Source of the DNA: Verrucomicrobiales bacterium
GTDB taxonomy: Bacteria > Verrucomicrobiota > Verrucomicrobiia > Limisphaerales > JAYPXF01
Length of the DNA: 64,000 nucleotides
NCBI GenBank assembly: GCA_002715965.1
Contig: PBAL01000022.1
Coordinates: 6,683 to 70,682, forward strand
Direction of reading: 5' to 3'
The translations under genes were made by a program, and so were the position numbers. Shown here piece after piece: positions 47,001 through 54,560 of this stretch. The notes below the pieces were generated by a model. The model worked only from the letters and a program-made list of their open reading frames with translations, was not told the DNA's origin and did no database searches. Positions within the stretch are counted from its first letter, which is position 1. Each line of letters opens with the position of its first letter.

Positions 47001-47251
47001 TCTTTTTCCTCCAGATAACGGTAGTAGAAGCAGGATTTCTGGGAATGCGGGGCGCTGAGGACATTGCCACCGAACGCAGAGGCTTTTCCGACCACATTGA
47101 CCTCGCCCGGCAGAATTGCGTGCACCTGCGTTTGCGGAATGCGCGACATCTGCCGCATCTCCCGGAGCCAGCCGAAGCTGAGACTTTCCAGCCACAATCC
47201 AAGCGCCAGAAAGATCGCGAAAAACAAACCTGCAAAGACCCTGCCCAACAC
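44003..47251 (-). CDS. Large membrane protein with two GIDE domains, a LemA domain and a TerB-like C-terminus
   Basis: A 1082-residue protein of unusual architecture. N-terminal membrane helix (1-22), GIDE-type domain 1 (about 45-175; SCFYYRYLEEKEKRD), two helices (198-240), a further helix (370-390), GIDE domain 2 (about 405-540; SPCYYYRYVVKEKV), two helices (560-612), LemA domain (615-785; VDRNWSNIDVSLKKRFDLLP and VETYNTRIQSVPDTFLA), Pro/Ala linker (780-850), and a helical region (855-1082; LRKLIEHDSSISLFEYALLQ) resembling the TerB-like tail of M48 proteases. GIDE/LemA genes are often separate neighbours; here they are one chain. Role inferred: membrane stress or quality control. First gene of the operon with the GGCT-like and glycosylase genes. 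Confidence 0.85.
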   Translation of the reverse strand: MLGRVFAGLFFAIFLALGLWLESLSFGWLREMRQMSRIPQTQVHAILPGEVNVVGKASAFGGNVLSAPHSQKSCFYYRYLEEKEKRDSEGKTSWVTVRDETEFINFSLTDETGQVRLQPNPLVDFSLPKVFRTKKGNRRYTEWRIDPDDTITIVGFAQTEGNSMVIDFSAPGDYTPIISSYGALSERGDKAMFSILGSWGGLLIISMSLVCLCRMVGIHRLLLYLILLSILQFGMLAYYGLRLVYEDLNGAGDRIARQKKSLEGIITAKAKQAGGAWEGNWKQLSSFESKPFANLPSAGRHRLTRMRVDLVRSQERTIRQFEAFPEFILAPLMGLKKPDALPLPEADRAMLGALEEEYVETEIFRGRSKMFGWGLIGFGLLAGFGTTWLGVRQIKFKRCIENLPTSKASGVVYGLAEVKGKAVDMEGSEAARGPLSFSPCYYYRYVVKEKVGSDKNAKWVVREDITLNQTFLCEDHTGTIRIDPMGADLMAKHTLSRREGRWSYSETSIRRGDEIYAIGQAAVDPLTETTLYLGKPGESQFPFIVSNFSEFEIMMKKALAGMTSLNFAFSSVVLGILFLAGMFGSFAPTDYLFATLVGPIFLALLTVILHYNDMIFLRQLVDRNWSNIDVSLKKRFDLLPNLQRIVSSYLEHEENVQTEIAKLRSSLSETTVTDPESAASYMKQEHAFATRFLAIRENYPDLKASELVTQMSRVLIELENEIALMREGYNDAVETYNTRIQSVPDTFLARSCGFQEKNFLAFESAILSAPDIKLGQPPPVVAPAKPAPPKQSYQQQMQGKSIRASVSSPATAVASTAVTDAPASPDATAGENAPADLAEGTPIPDLPAELVASITEPAEAEAMLYALVVDETRFTTEDIPKMGAIIDSEDIGKRVMALTPQIDALDKRLKLALLDRALPGMRAANEPGTISDKLRKLIEHDSSISLFEYALLQILEREDARRADNDRPPITQYYSAALLDREVSLIASFVTGLAAHESLAQSGFETFKSTTTQPGLDIERIPFADCSFGEVDEAFGKLSLLDQSRRTLLVKAAAQSVGTREQATANQLDFLRAISERLHVAL

Positions 47252-47322
47252 GCGGCTAGCTTCGCGGGATGGCAGAAGAGATCAAGTATGGGATTGGAAA
47301 GAATTTGAAACGCGTCCGGCGC

Positions 47323-47380
47323 AGCTTTGGAAGCTTTCCGAACAATTCGAGCGACGAGCGCAGCGCTGTCAGCGGGGGGG
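47323..47380 (+). repeat. Dispersed 58-bp repeat, copy 3 (diverged)
   Basis: Aligned to copy 2: AGCTTTGGAAGCTTTCCGAA, then TTCGAGCGACGAGCGCAGCG and CTGTCAGCG, ending in a G run in place of AGGAGTC. It lies between the LemA-type gene and pyrF, which diverge. The small plus-strand frame over it has no independent coding support. The palindromic head is partly lost. Confidence 0.7.
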
Positions 47381-47523
47381 GGGCAACGTTGAATGGTCAT
47401 GTGAATTGGGAGGCTCGATTAACTCGACCGCTCAAAGGCCATCGCCATCTGCAGCGGTTCTCTCGAACGCCCTGTGAATAACCGGGGGTTCATTCGCTCA
47501 GCGGGTGTCGCTAACCTTCCCGC

Positions 47524-48228
47524 ATGGATTATAACCCAATCATCGTTCCCCTGGACGTGCCGGACCGCGACGCAGCCATGGCCCTGGTGGAACGGCTCAC
47601 CGCTTCTGTAGGCGCCTTCAAGATCGGCAAGGAACTGTTCGTCAATGCAGGTCCGGCGATCGTGCGGGAAGTTCGTGCCACCGGCGCTGATGTATTCCTC
47701 GACCTTAAGTTTCATGACATCCCAAATACAGTTGCTGGTGCCGTGCGGGCCGCCACGCGCCTCGATGTTCAGATGTTGACGATCCACTCCAGTGGCGGAC
47801 GGGACATGATGTCCGCGGCTGAGAATGCAGCGCAGGAAGAATCCAGGAACTCCGAACAATCGCTTCCCTTGGTGCTCGGCGTAACCGTACTCACCAGCAT
47901 GGACACCGGCGACATCAACGAGGTGGGAGTCGATGGAGATGTCACCGCGCAGGTGAAACGATTGGCAAAACTCGCATCGACTTCGGGCCTGCGGGGACTC
48001 GTGTGTTCGCCGATGGAGATCGAACTATTGCGTGCAGAAATCTCACGCGAGGTCAAATTGGTGACGCCCGGAATTCGACCGGCGAGTTCGGACATCCAGG
48101 ATCAAAAAAGAGTCATGACTCCGGCGCAAGCCGTTCAGGCCGGTGCGGATTGGCTGGTGATCGGCCGCCCGATTACGCTGGCGGACGATCCGGTGTCCGC
48201 GGCCAAGGCGATCGTCGATTCGCTCTGA
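47524..48228 (+). CDS. pyrF: Orotidine 5'-phosphate decarboxylase
   Basis: Last step of UMP synthesis, in the cytoplasm. A 234-residue TIM-barrel protein of group 1. The start MDYNPIIVPLDVPDRDAAMA includes the first strand and Asp ligand (PLDVP). VFLDLKFHDIPNTVAGA near 57-72 is the D-x-K-x-x-D catalytic site. LVTPGIRPASSDIQDQKRVM and WLVIGRPIT hold the phosphate. Length is usual. A single gene, with copy 3 of the repeat upstream. Confidence 0.97.
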   Translation: MDYNPIIVPLDVPDRDAAMALVERLTASVGAFKIGKELFVNAGPAIVREVRATGADVFLDLKFHDIPNTVAGAVRAATRLDVQMLTIHSSGGRDMMSAAENAAQEESRNSEQSLPLVLGVTVLTSMDTGDINEVGVDGDVTAQVKRLAKLASTSGLRGLVCSPMEIELLRAEISREVKLVTPGIRPASSDIQDQKRVMTPAQAVQAGADWLVIGRPITLADDPVSAAKAIVDSL

Positions 48229-48285
48229 CGGAGCTCACTGAACCAATTCTCGACACTGGCACCGGTTCGCCTGACGCTCCGGCAG

Positions 48286-49929
48286 ATGCCTTTTCGTCGA
48301 ATCTCCAGTGGCTTAGCGATCCTACTCACGGCACCGATCGCCACAGGGGCGGGAAAGGAAGCAGTCATGCTGTCCGGCGAATGGGTTCCAACTGACGTCG
48401 ACCAGATCGACTATCGCAGGCTCCCGCGAGTTCCGGGTAAAAACGTGATCATCAGCGACGTTCGTGATCGCGCAGGGACGTGGGTTCACCAACACGCCTA
48501 CCTTGCTCATTTCGACGGCCGCTACTGGGCGATGTGGAGCGATGGACCGGGCCTTCCCAGACCCGGCGCAACTCCCAAGCAGCATCGAAACATCGTTCCC
48601 GGGCACGACCGGCCGGACACCCGCATCTCCTACGCGACCAGCAAAGATGGCCTTCACTGGAGCAAACCGATGGACCTGTCCGGGCCGCCTCGAATCAAGG
48701 GATTCGGTTGGATCGCACGGGGACTTTGGGTGCGAGACGGGGAATTACTCGCGCTCGGCAGTCACTTCAACGCGCCGGGTTATCCGGGCGAAGGTCTGAG
48801 CCTTGAGGCCTTCCGTTGGGATGGAAAGAAGTGGGTTGCGCATGGAACCGTTCTCGACGATTCGCTGAACAACTTTCCTCCGAAACAACTTCCGACCGGT
48901 GAGTGGATGATGACCCGTCGTGACCATCAAAGACAGGTCTCGGTGATGATCGGAGGCGTGGATGGGTTCAACGCATGGCGCATCAGCCCGCTGGCAAGTT
49001 ATAACGGCAACGGCCGGCCGGAAGAGCCCTACTGGTACGTGCTTCCGGATGAAAAAAACATCGTCGGCTTGATCAGAGACAACGGCCGTTCGCAGCGGTT
49101 GCTGCGCACCTGTTCCCGGGACAACGGCCGCACCTGGTCGAAGATGGAACGAACCAACTTCCCGGACGCCACCAGCAAGTTCTTCGTGCACCGCACCTCG
49201 CGCGGCTACTACGTGATGGTGTCGAATTCGAACCCGAGGAAACGCGATCCGCTGACACTTGCGGTGAGCGCGGACGGATTGGTGTTCACGAAACTGTTCT
49301 GGCTCATCGGCGACCGGCACATCGACTATCCGCACATCATCGAGCATGACGAACGTCTGATGATTGCGTTCAGCGGCGCCAAACAGACGATGGAGGTCAT
49401 GAGGGTCGCGCTCGACGATCTTGAGAAATTGGTCATGCCCGATTCCGTCACGCTCGAAAAGAAGCTCCCGCCCGTCAAACAACCGCGGCCATTGACGGCG
49501 CATTGGATCGATCTGGGCGATGAGGGAAAAACCCTGTTCGTGTCTGCGACGGCTGTTGTGCCTCCACGCGGGAAGGAGAGCGCACTCAATCTCTCAACCG
49601 CATCAGGACAGAAACGTGTTTCGATCGGATTTGATTCCCGAGGGAGACTGACCGGGTATCTCCATCACGACTCAGCTACAGGTCCGGTTTATGAGGCCGG
49701 TGCTAGGGTTCGCTTGCTCGTCAAGATTGTGTCTCATGCACAGCGACCGGATGAGCTTTTCATTCGAATCGACAAGGCCGACTGGGCATTGATTAATCGA
49801 GATGGCGACAGTGCAGCCAATCTCGCACAGGTCAATGTCAGGGGCATGGACACAAGCTTTACGAACATCCGGATCGCGCACAGCGAAAAGAAACTCATCA
49901 ATGTCAAACCGATTCACGCAGGGCGATAA
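48286..49929 (+). CDS. Secreted sialidase-like (BNR-propeller) protein
   Basis: A 547-residue protein with a signal peptide (RRISSGLAILLTAPIATGAG). Repeated Asp-box type units mark a six-bladed propeller: TSKDGLHWSKPMDL (about 123) and SRDNGRTWSKMERTN (about 283). The C-terminal 150 residues form a beta-rich domain (TLFVSATAVVPPRGKESALN) that resembles carbohydrate-binding jelly-rolls of exo-alpha-sialidases and related hydrolases. It should act on extracellular glycans; true sialic acid cleavage is not shown because the arginine triad cannot be placed by eye. Confidence 0.78.
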   Translation: MPFRRISSGLAILLTAPIATGAGKEAVMLSGEWVPTDVDQIDYRRLPRVPGKNVIISDVRDRAGTWVHQHAYLAHFDGRYWAMWSDGPGLPRPGATPKQHRNIVPGHDRPDTRISYATSKDGLHWSKPMDLSGPPRIKGFGWIARGLWVRDGELLALGSHFNAPGYPGEGLSLEAFRWDGKKWVAHGTVLDDSLNNFPPKQLPTGEWMMTRRDHQRQVSVMIGGVDGFNAWRISPLASYNGNGRPEEPYWYVLPDEKNIVGLIRDNGRSQRLLRTCSRDNGRTWSKMERTNFPDATSKFFVHRTSRGYYVMVSNSNPRKRDPLTLAVSADGLVFTKLFWLIGDRHIDYPHIIEHDERLMIAFSGAKQTMEVMRVALDDLEKLVMPDSVTLEKKLPPVKQPRPLTAHWIDLGDEGKTLFVSATAVVPPRGKESALNLSTASGQKRVSIGFDSRGRLTGYLHHDSATGPVYEAGARVRLLVKIVSHAQRPDELFIRIDKADWALINRDGDSAANLAQVNVRGMDTSFTNIRIAHSEKKLINVKPIHAGR

Positions 49930-50005
49930 AAGCGGTGGCTACAGAGGACCACAGGATAAGAAACCGCGCGATTGACAGGATTCAGATCAAACGGTTTCCG
50001 ATGTG

Positions 50006-50049
50006 TTCTCCCTCTCCCAGCGGGAGAGGGATTGAGGGTGAGGGAGAAC
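50006..50049 (+). repeat. REP-like palindromic repeat (CTCCCTCTCCC...GGGAGAGGG)
   Basis: The unit has arms CCCTCTCCC and GGGAGAGGG around AGC, then a second arm GTGAGGGAG. A reverse-oriented relative lies at 57064-57102. Extragenic GC-rich palindromes of this form are found in many bacteria. It is intergenic here, downstream of the sialidase-like gene. Confidence 0.65.
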
Positions 50050-50166
50050 TGGGAGCGTGATGTCAACCGCTCTGCGGCCGAATACGGCAAGTGATCAGTG
50101 ATTGATTACAATTTCGTCGCCATCTTTCAATGGCTTCGCGTAGTGCAGGGATGAAACGATCGGCAA

Positions 50167-50505
50167 ATGACGGATCGAACAACTGACATTCTTGTAAACG
50201 GATTCCTGTCCGTAGCTTGTTTCGTATTGGGAGTTGTCATCTGGAGTGAAATCTTCGGGCTCATTTTGGGAGCGCTCGGCCGACCGGGCGGATCATATGC
50301 GTGGTGGTTTGTGATCAGCGTCAACATCGCGCACTTCTTCTTTGGGATGTTCCATGCGAATGACGATATCGGCACGGGTGCTCCGCACGAACATGTTGTT
50401 GGCCGACTGGATCTGAAGGTCATCATCCACGCCATCAGCATCATCACCATCGGTGGTTCGTCCTACGCCCGCGTCGCCTTGGAAGCGTGCCGAAGCGGAA
50501 AGTAG
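50167..50505 (+). CDS. Possible small membrane protein
   Basis: A 112-residue frame with three hydrophobic stretches: NGFLSVACFVLGVVIWSEIF (about 11), YAWWFVISVNIAHFFFGMFH (about 44) and KVIIHAISIITIGGSS (about 84). I do not recognise a family. The opposite strand has an almost fully open frame (one TGA) rich in Asp and Glu, which would be the mirror of a hydrophobic gene, so it is unclear which strand is coding. The ribosome-binding site is weak. Confidence 0.35.
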   Translation: MTDRTTDILVNGFLSVACFVLGVVIWSEIFGLILGALGRPGGSYAWWFVISVNIAHFFFGMFHANDDIGTGAPHEHVVGRLDLKVIIHAISIITIGGSSYARVALEACRSGK

Positions 50506-50706
50506 ATTCGTGTTCCACTCGCTGTTGTGCGCAGGTCTCCAATCGGATCCCGGGATCCCGGTCGAACGAATTGAGATTCCTCCAACAACAAGAAGTTTGA
50601 TCGCCTCATCCAGCTTCGTTGGATTTCGGATTTTGAAGCTTGGAGTTTTCCCTTCCCCACTTTCCCCTTCCGCGCCTTCTGCCTTTTCGCTTCAATGCGC
50701 GCTCGC

Positions 50707-51084
50707 ATGAGCACGACGCATCCGCTCACAACCACCGGCTTTGAACTGGCGAATTATCGAATCAAGAGTTCGTTCGGAGTCGTGCGCGGAATCATCGTCC
50801 GTTCACGCTCGGTGATTGGGAATTTCGCGGCGAGCATCCAGGCTTTCTTCGGCGGGAACATCACGCTCTATACCGAGCTTTGTGAGCGGGCGCGCGAGGA
50901 TGCTTTTGATCAGATGCTCGCGCAGGCTGCCGAGTTGGGCGCGAACGCGGTGATCGGCGTGCGTTACGATGCGAACGAAATCGGACCGGGAATCACGGAA
51001 GTGCTTTGCTACGGCACTGCGGTTTTTGTAGAACCAAGCCGCAACGAATCCCGCGCGTCCCTCGCGCCACAAACAAATCAATAG
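50707..51084 (+). CDS. ybjQ: YbjQ/UPF0145 family heavy-metal-binding-domain protein
   Basis: A protein of about 125 residues from ATG 50707 (ATG 50695 is also possible). The fold is the pentameric DUF74/YbjQ type: SSFGVVRGIIVRSRSVIGNF and LAQAAELGANAVIGVRYDA are its diagnostic segments. The biochemical function is unknown; metal binding has been proposed. The stop is two bases before the yebC ATG, so the genes are coupled. Confidence 0.9.
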   Translation: MSTTHPLTTTGFELANYRIKSSFGVVRGIIVRSRSVIGNFAASIQAFFGGNITLYTELCERAREDAFDQMLAQAAELGANAVIGVRYDANEIGPGITEVLCYGTAVFVEPSRNESRASLAPQTNQ

Positions 51085-51086
51085 AC

Positions 51087-51812
51087 ATGGCTGGACATAG
51101 CAAATGGGCAAACATCAAGCGTGCCAAGGGCGCCAATGACGCCAAGCGTGGAAAGGTTTTTGCAAAGCTGAGCCGCGAGGTGACGATCGCGGCAAGGGTC
51201 GGCGGGGGCGATCCTGACATGAATCCCCGCCTGCGCATGATCCTGCTCAAATGCCGCGCGGCCAACATGCCGAAGGACAACATCGACCGTGCGATCAACA
51301 AGGGCGCGGGCGGTGATGACGGCACGCAGTATGAGGATCTTATTTACGAAATCTACGGACCGAATGGAGTTGCGATTCTTGCTGAGATCAGCACCGATAA
51401 TCGCAATCGCACAGCCTCCGACATTCGGAGCTACGTCACCAAGTCCGGTGGCAACATTGCCACGGCTGGAGCGGTGACCCGCCTCTTTCAGAAGAAGGGT
51501 CAGATTGTCGTCGCACGTGAAAGCGCTGATGAGGACACTTTGATGGAACTTGCCCTAGAAGCCGGAGCTGAGGACATGAAGTCCGAGCCGGAAGGATTCA
51601 CAATCATTACTGAACCGGATCAGTTCGAAACCGTGAACAAGGCGATCGAGGAGAAGGAGATCAAGGCCGAGGTGGCTGAGATTTCATATATCCCCGACAT
51701 CACGGTTCCATTGGATGATAAGTCTTCGAATGCGGTGACGAACCTCATCGAAAAAATAGAGGATCACGACGATGTGAACTCGGTTTATTCCAACGCGGAA
51801 TTTGCCGAGTGA
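51087..51812 (+). CDS. yebC: YebC/PmpR transcriptional regulator / ribosome-rescue factor family protein
   Basis: A 241-residue cytoplasmic protein. The start MAGHSKWANIKRAKGANDAK is the canonical YebC opening; the longer frame to 51006 overlaps ybjQ. NPRLRMILLKCRAANMPKDN and INKGAGGDDG follow, as does YEIYGPNGVAILAEISTDNR. The family regulates transcription in some bacteria and helps translate polyproline stretches in others. The stop codon directly abuts the convergent rfaE2 stop without spacer. Confidence 0.96.
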   Translation: MAGHSKWANIKRAKGANDAKRGKVFAKLSREVTIAARVGGGDPDMNPRLRMILLKCRAANMPKDNIDRAINKGAGGDDGTQYEDLIYEIYGPNGVAILAEISTDNRNRTASDIRSYVTKSGGNIATAGAVTRLFQKKGQIVVARESADEDTLMELALEAGAEDMKSEPEGFTIITEPDQFETVNKAIEEKEIKAEVAEISYIPDITVPLDDKSSNAVTNLIEKIEDHDDVNSVYSNAEFAE

Positions 51813-52298
51813 TCAACTGCCGCCCGCCCGGTCCAATATCGCCGTGGTGGATCGTCCCTCGACACCGGGCAGAATCACGACCTTCCCCCCTTGCTCTTCG
51901 ACAAGACGGCGCTCGGGTTGGTTGATGGATTCAAGCGTGTAGTCTCCACCTTTCACGTAGACATCCGGCTTGGCAATCTCAAGCAATCGCAGCGCGTCCA
52001 GCTCCACGAAAACCGTCACCGCCCCAACCGATGCGAGTCCCGCAAGTACGGTTGCGCGATCTGATTCCGGATTTACCGGCCGGCCCTCGCCCTTGAGTTC
52101 GCGCACGGACGCATCCCCATTCAGCCCCACCAACAACACGTCCCCTTCCGCGCTCGCCGCATCGAGATACACCACGTGCCCTGCGTGAAGGATGTCAAAG
52201 CATCCGTTTGTCATCACCACGGACTTGCCCTGTTCCCGCAGGCCCTGTCGCCAGGCGTCCACGTCTTCGAGTTGGAGAATTTTCTCGCTCAGTGCCAC
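51813..52298 (-). CDS. rfaE2: D-glycero-beta-D-manno-heptose 1-phosphate adenylyltransferase
   Basis: A 161-residue nucleotidyltransferase equal to the C-terminal half of HldE, separate from the kinase half. It activates heptose-1-phosphate to ADP-heptose for lipopolysaccharide core. TNGCFDILHAGHVVYLDAAS carries the HxGH signature (LHAGH); LVGLNGDASVRELKGEGRPV and DVYVKGGDYTLESI complete the nucleotide site. Its presence suggests an outer membrane with LPS, as expected of Verrucomicrobiota. Convergent with yebC. Confidence 0.94.
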   Translation of the reverse strand: MALSEKILQLEDVDAWRQGLREQGKSVVMTNGCFDILHAGHVVYLDAASAEGDVLLVGLNGDASVRELKGEGRPVNPESDRATVLAGLASVGAVTVFVELDALRLLEIAKPDVYVKGGDYTLESINQPERRLVEEQGGKVVILPGVEGRSTTAILDRAGGS

Positions 52299-52455
52299 AT
52301 GCGAAGTCTGGGCGAGTCACTGTTCCTATTGAAGCACTTTGTCCACGTTCGCGCCGTGCCCGGCGGACGGACACCAATTCTGAATTGTGCATGCTCTAGA
52401 CAGGCGGGTTTTGGGCCCGTGCAACAAGTTTGCGGGCGCGATTGCAGGTATTGGA

Positions 52456-52592
52456 GGGAGGAGTATACCAGTCCGTAGGGGCGAAAATCGGGGGCGAGTA
52501 TGATTTGCCCCGTGCTGCTGTGACCAGCCCTCAAACCCCAAAGCGCAAGTTCAAAGGGCTGTAGCTCGATTACGGACTGGTATACTCCTCCC
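52456..52592. mobile_element. 137-bp element with 22-bp perfect terminal inverted repeats (MITE-like)
   Basis: The arms read GGAGGAGTATACCAGTCCGT (52457 on) and ACGGACTGGTATACTCCTCC (ending 52591); with one more pair at each side they are 22 bp, perfect, at 52456-52477 and 52571-52592. Between them are 93 bp with no gene. No transposase and no clear target duplication are visible. The surrounding 52299-52730 shows no other feature. The structure suggests a small non-autonomous transposable element or a large hairpin RNA. Confidence 0.65.
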
Positions 52593-52730
52593 CCCAACAC
52601 CGGCTCGCTTGCTCCGCCCGGATAGAACCACAACCAAGTTCGCCCTGGCATGACAGCTCGCTTGACAAGAAAGGCGTCCGCTTGATTCATCGCCGAATCG
52701 GATGGGCGCGGCTGCCCCTCGCGATCGAAC

Positions 52731-53489
52731 GTGGAACCTGCGGAATTACAAAAGAACTGTTTCGGCCATTGCCAGGATTGCGGACGCGAGCATTCATTGG
52801 GCGAGGGAAACGCCCACGAACATGCCCGTGCCTTGATGGAGGAGTTCCAACGGATTCGCCGCTTGGACTACACGGTGCCCGACAAAGATGCAGATCCGCG
52901 ACTGTCTTTCGATCATTTGTTTCCAGGAGAACGCGGGCATATGTTCGGTGTGCTGGAGTGTCGTGACGAAGCGGGAGAGACGGTTGTGCTGCGCGCGTTC
53001 TCATCTTTGCACGATGGAGTGCGCACGGTGGACGGCTGGGTGCCTCCAATTCTCAGTGACGAGGTATTCAACGAGCTGGTGTTGCCGGGACAGATTGAAA
53101 TCAAACGTCTTACGCGTGCAATCAACGCTCTGGATCACTCCTCGCAGCAGCGAGCGAAATTGTCGGAGGAACGAAAGAAAATCTCGCAAGGGTTGATGCC
53201 GGAGATTCATTCGCGTTATCATCTTCGCAACTTTCGTGGTGAAACGAGGTTACTGGAGGACGCATTCATCCGGCCGCACGGCTTGCCCGGCGGTGTTGGT
53301 GACTGTTGCGGACCAAAACTCCTGCAGCACGCGGCAGTCAATGGGTTGGGACCGGTTGGCCTGGCTGAGTTCTACTGGGGTGGCCCTCACAAGAGTGGAA
53401 CGCGGCAGCCCGGCAGGTTCTATCCATGCTGCGAAGAAAAGTGTCAGCCGATCCTGGGCTTCATGCTCTGCGGCCTTGAGAATGTTTGA
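52731..53489 (+). CDS. RluA-associated Cys-rich domain protein (split partner)
   Basis: A 252-residue cytoplasmic protein starting at GTG 52731. The N-terminus has CFGHCQDCGREH, a possible zinc site. The C-terminal part (LPGGVGDCCGPKLLQHAAVN, then GLAEFYWGGPHKSG and FYPCCEEKCQPILGFML) is the extra domain that in many gammaproteobacteria is fused in front of an RluA-type pseudouridine synthase. Here the synthase is the next gene, and the two overlap by eight bases (ATGTTTGA). So it is a split version, and both products probably act together on RNA. I know no isolated function for this domain. Confidence 0.8.
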   Translation: MEPAELQKNCFGHCQDCGREHSLGEGNAHEHARALMEEFQRIRRLDYTVPDKDADPRLSFDHLFPGERGHMFGVLECRDEAGETVVLRAFSSLHDGVRTVDGWVPPILSDEVFNELVLPGQIEIKRLTRAINALDHSSQQRAKLSEERKKISQGLMPEIHSRYHLRNFRGETRLLEDAFIRPHGLPGGVGDCCGPKLLQHAAVNGLGPVGLAEFYWGGPHKSGTRQPGRFYPCCEEKCQPILGFMLCGLENV

Positions 53490-54126
53490 TCATCTGCAAT
53501 TGGAATACGTCCATGAAGAACCGGAGTTCGTCGTGGTCGTCAAGCCGAGCGGCATGCTGTCCGTTCCCGGAAAGGGACCGGAGAAGGCAATCTGTGTCGC
53601 TTCACACGTCATCGAGAAGTTCCCGGACACGATCGATCACCCCTGCGTGCATCGTCTGGACATGGACACGTCCGGATTGATGGTCGTTGCGCGCACGACC
53701 AAAGCCCATCGTCAAATCTCAGTTCAGTTTCAAAGGCGAGTCATCGGCAAACGTTACGTTGCATTGCTGGATGGTGAATTGGAGAGCGAAAGCGGGACGA
53801 CGCGTCTTCCTTTCAGGGTGGACGTCGATAACCGTCCCCACCAGATCTACGACGAGAAGCATGGCAAGGTCGGAATTACGCACTGGGAAAGACTGGGCAT
53901 CGAAGACGGCAAGACGCGCATTTCGTTCACGCCGGTTACCGGTCGTACACATCAACTGCGTGTTCACGCGGCGCATGAACGGGGATTGGGAATTCCGATC
54001 GTCGGCGATCCGCTATACGGCAATGGCGATGCGCCGGCGCAACTGAAGCTTCACGCGTGTTATCTTAGCTTCAGACACCCGGTGAGCAGTGAGAAACTGA
54101 AGTTCAATTCTGATCCGCCGTTCTGA
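53482..54126 (+). CDS. RluA-family pseudouridine synthase
   Basis: A 214-residue enzyme converting uridine to pseudouridine in RNA. Start ATG 53482, MFDHLQLEYVHEEPEFVVVV; the frame open to 53236 lies over the partner gene. The catalytic motif is HRLDMDTSGLMVVART with the essential Asp. ITHWERLGIEDGKTRISFTP and VTGRTHQLRVHAAHERGLGI, then IVGDPLYG are RluA signatures. There is no S4 domain. The target (23S rRNA or tRNA) cannot be told. Confidence 0.94.
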   Translation: MFDHLQLEYVHEEPEFVVVVKPSGMLSVPGKGPEKAICVASHVIEKFPDTIDHPCVHRLDMDTSGLMVVARTTKAHRQISVQFQRRVIGKRYVALLDGELESESGTTRLPFRVDVDNRPHQIYDEKHGKVGITHWERLGIEDGKTRISFTPVTGRTHQLRVHAAHERGLGIPIVGDPLYGNGDAPAQLKLHACYLSFRHPVSSEKLKFNSDPPF

Positions 54127-54197
54127 TTGCGCCATCGTCGCGTGGGAGCGGCAGAGTTCGAGTTCATTCTGCCCGCTCACGCTCGCTGCTACGGCCG

Positions 54198-54482
54198 GGC
54201 AAGGCGCCAACCATTCAATTCATCGGCACGCGCCGCGGCTTTGACGCCACGAACGAACCCGTTCGATCCAGGAGTTGGGAAAAGCTGCACTACACCCATC
54301 GGTACAGCGACGCGGCCGGGCAGGTTTTGCAGGAAGAAAAGGGCACGCAGGCGGTCTACAAATACAATGGCAACGAACTTTACGTCCGCGCGAAGATCAT
54401 CTCCAACAAGCCTCATCCCAATCCGCCCTTTGCGGGCGATGCGGAAACGGCGTGGACACAGCCGGTGATTCCGGGGAAGTAG
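54198..54482 (+). pseudogene. C-terminal fragment of a PHP-domain phosphoesterase-like protein
   Basis: An open frame of 94 codons ending in TAG at 54482 with no start. The residues GKAPTIQFIGTRRGFDATNE, then LHYTHRYSDAAGQVLQEEKG, ELYVRAKIISNKPHPNP and ETAWTQPVIPGK form the usual end of PHP/histidinol-phosphatase-like proteins of this phylum. The catalytic N-terminal part is missing; homology begins abruptly near 54198. It lies just before an intact TolB/PHP-like gene of related type, so a paralogue was probably lost by deletion. The plus-strand reading in other frames is a shadow. Confidence 0.75.
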
Positions 54483-54560
54483 AGTGGATCCAGCAAAGGC
54501 ATTCCACCGACAGCAATCCAGCTGCTTGACACTTCGAAATCTTCGGTACTTAAAGGCGCC

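Noticed and set aside
47269..47481. 70-codon plus-strand frame over repeat copy 3
   Set aside because: It consists largely of the repeat and a G run; no ribosome-binding site or homology.
50127..50450. 107-codon minus-strand frame opposite the small membrane protein
   Set aside because: Met/Pro-rich and unlike real proteins; another minus-strand frame is more open but has a TGA, so neither was called.
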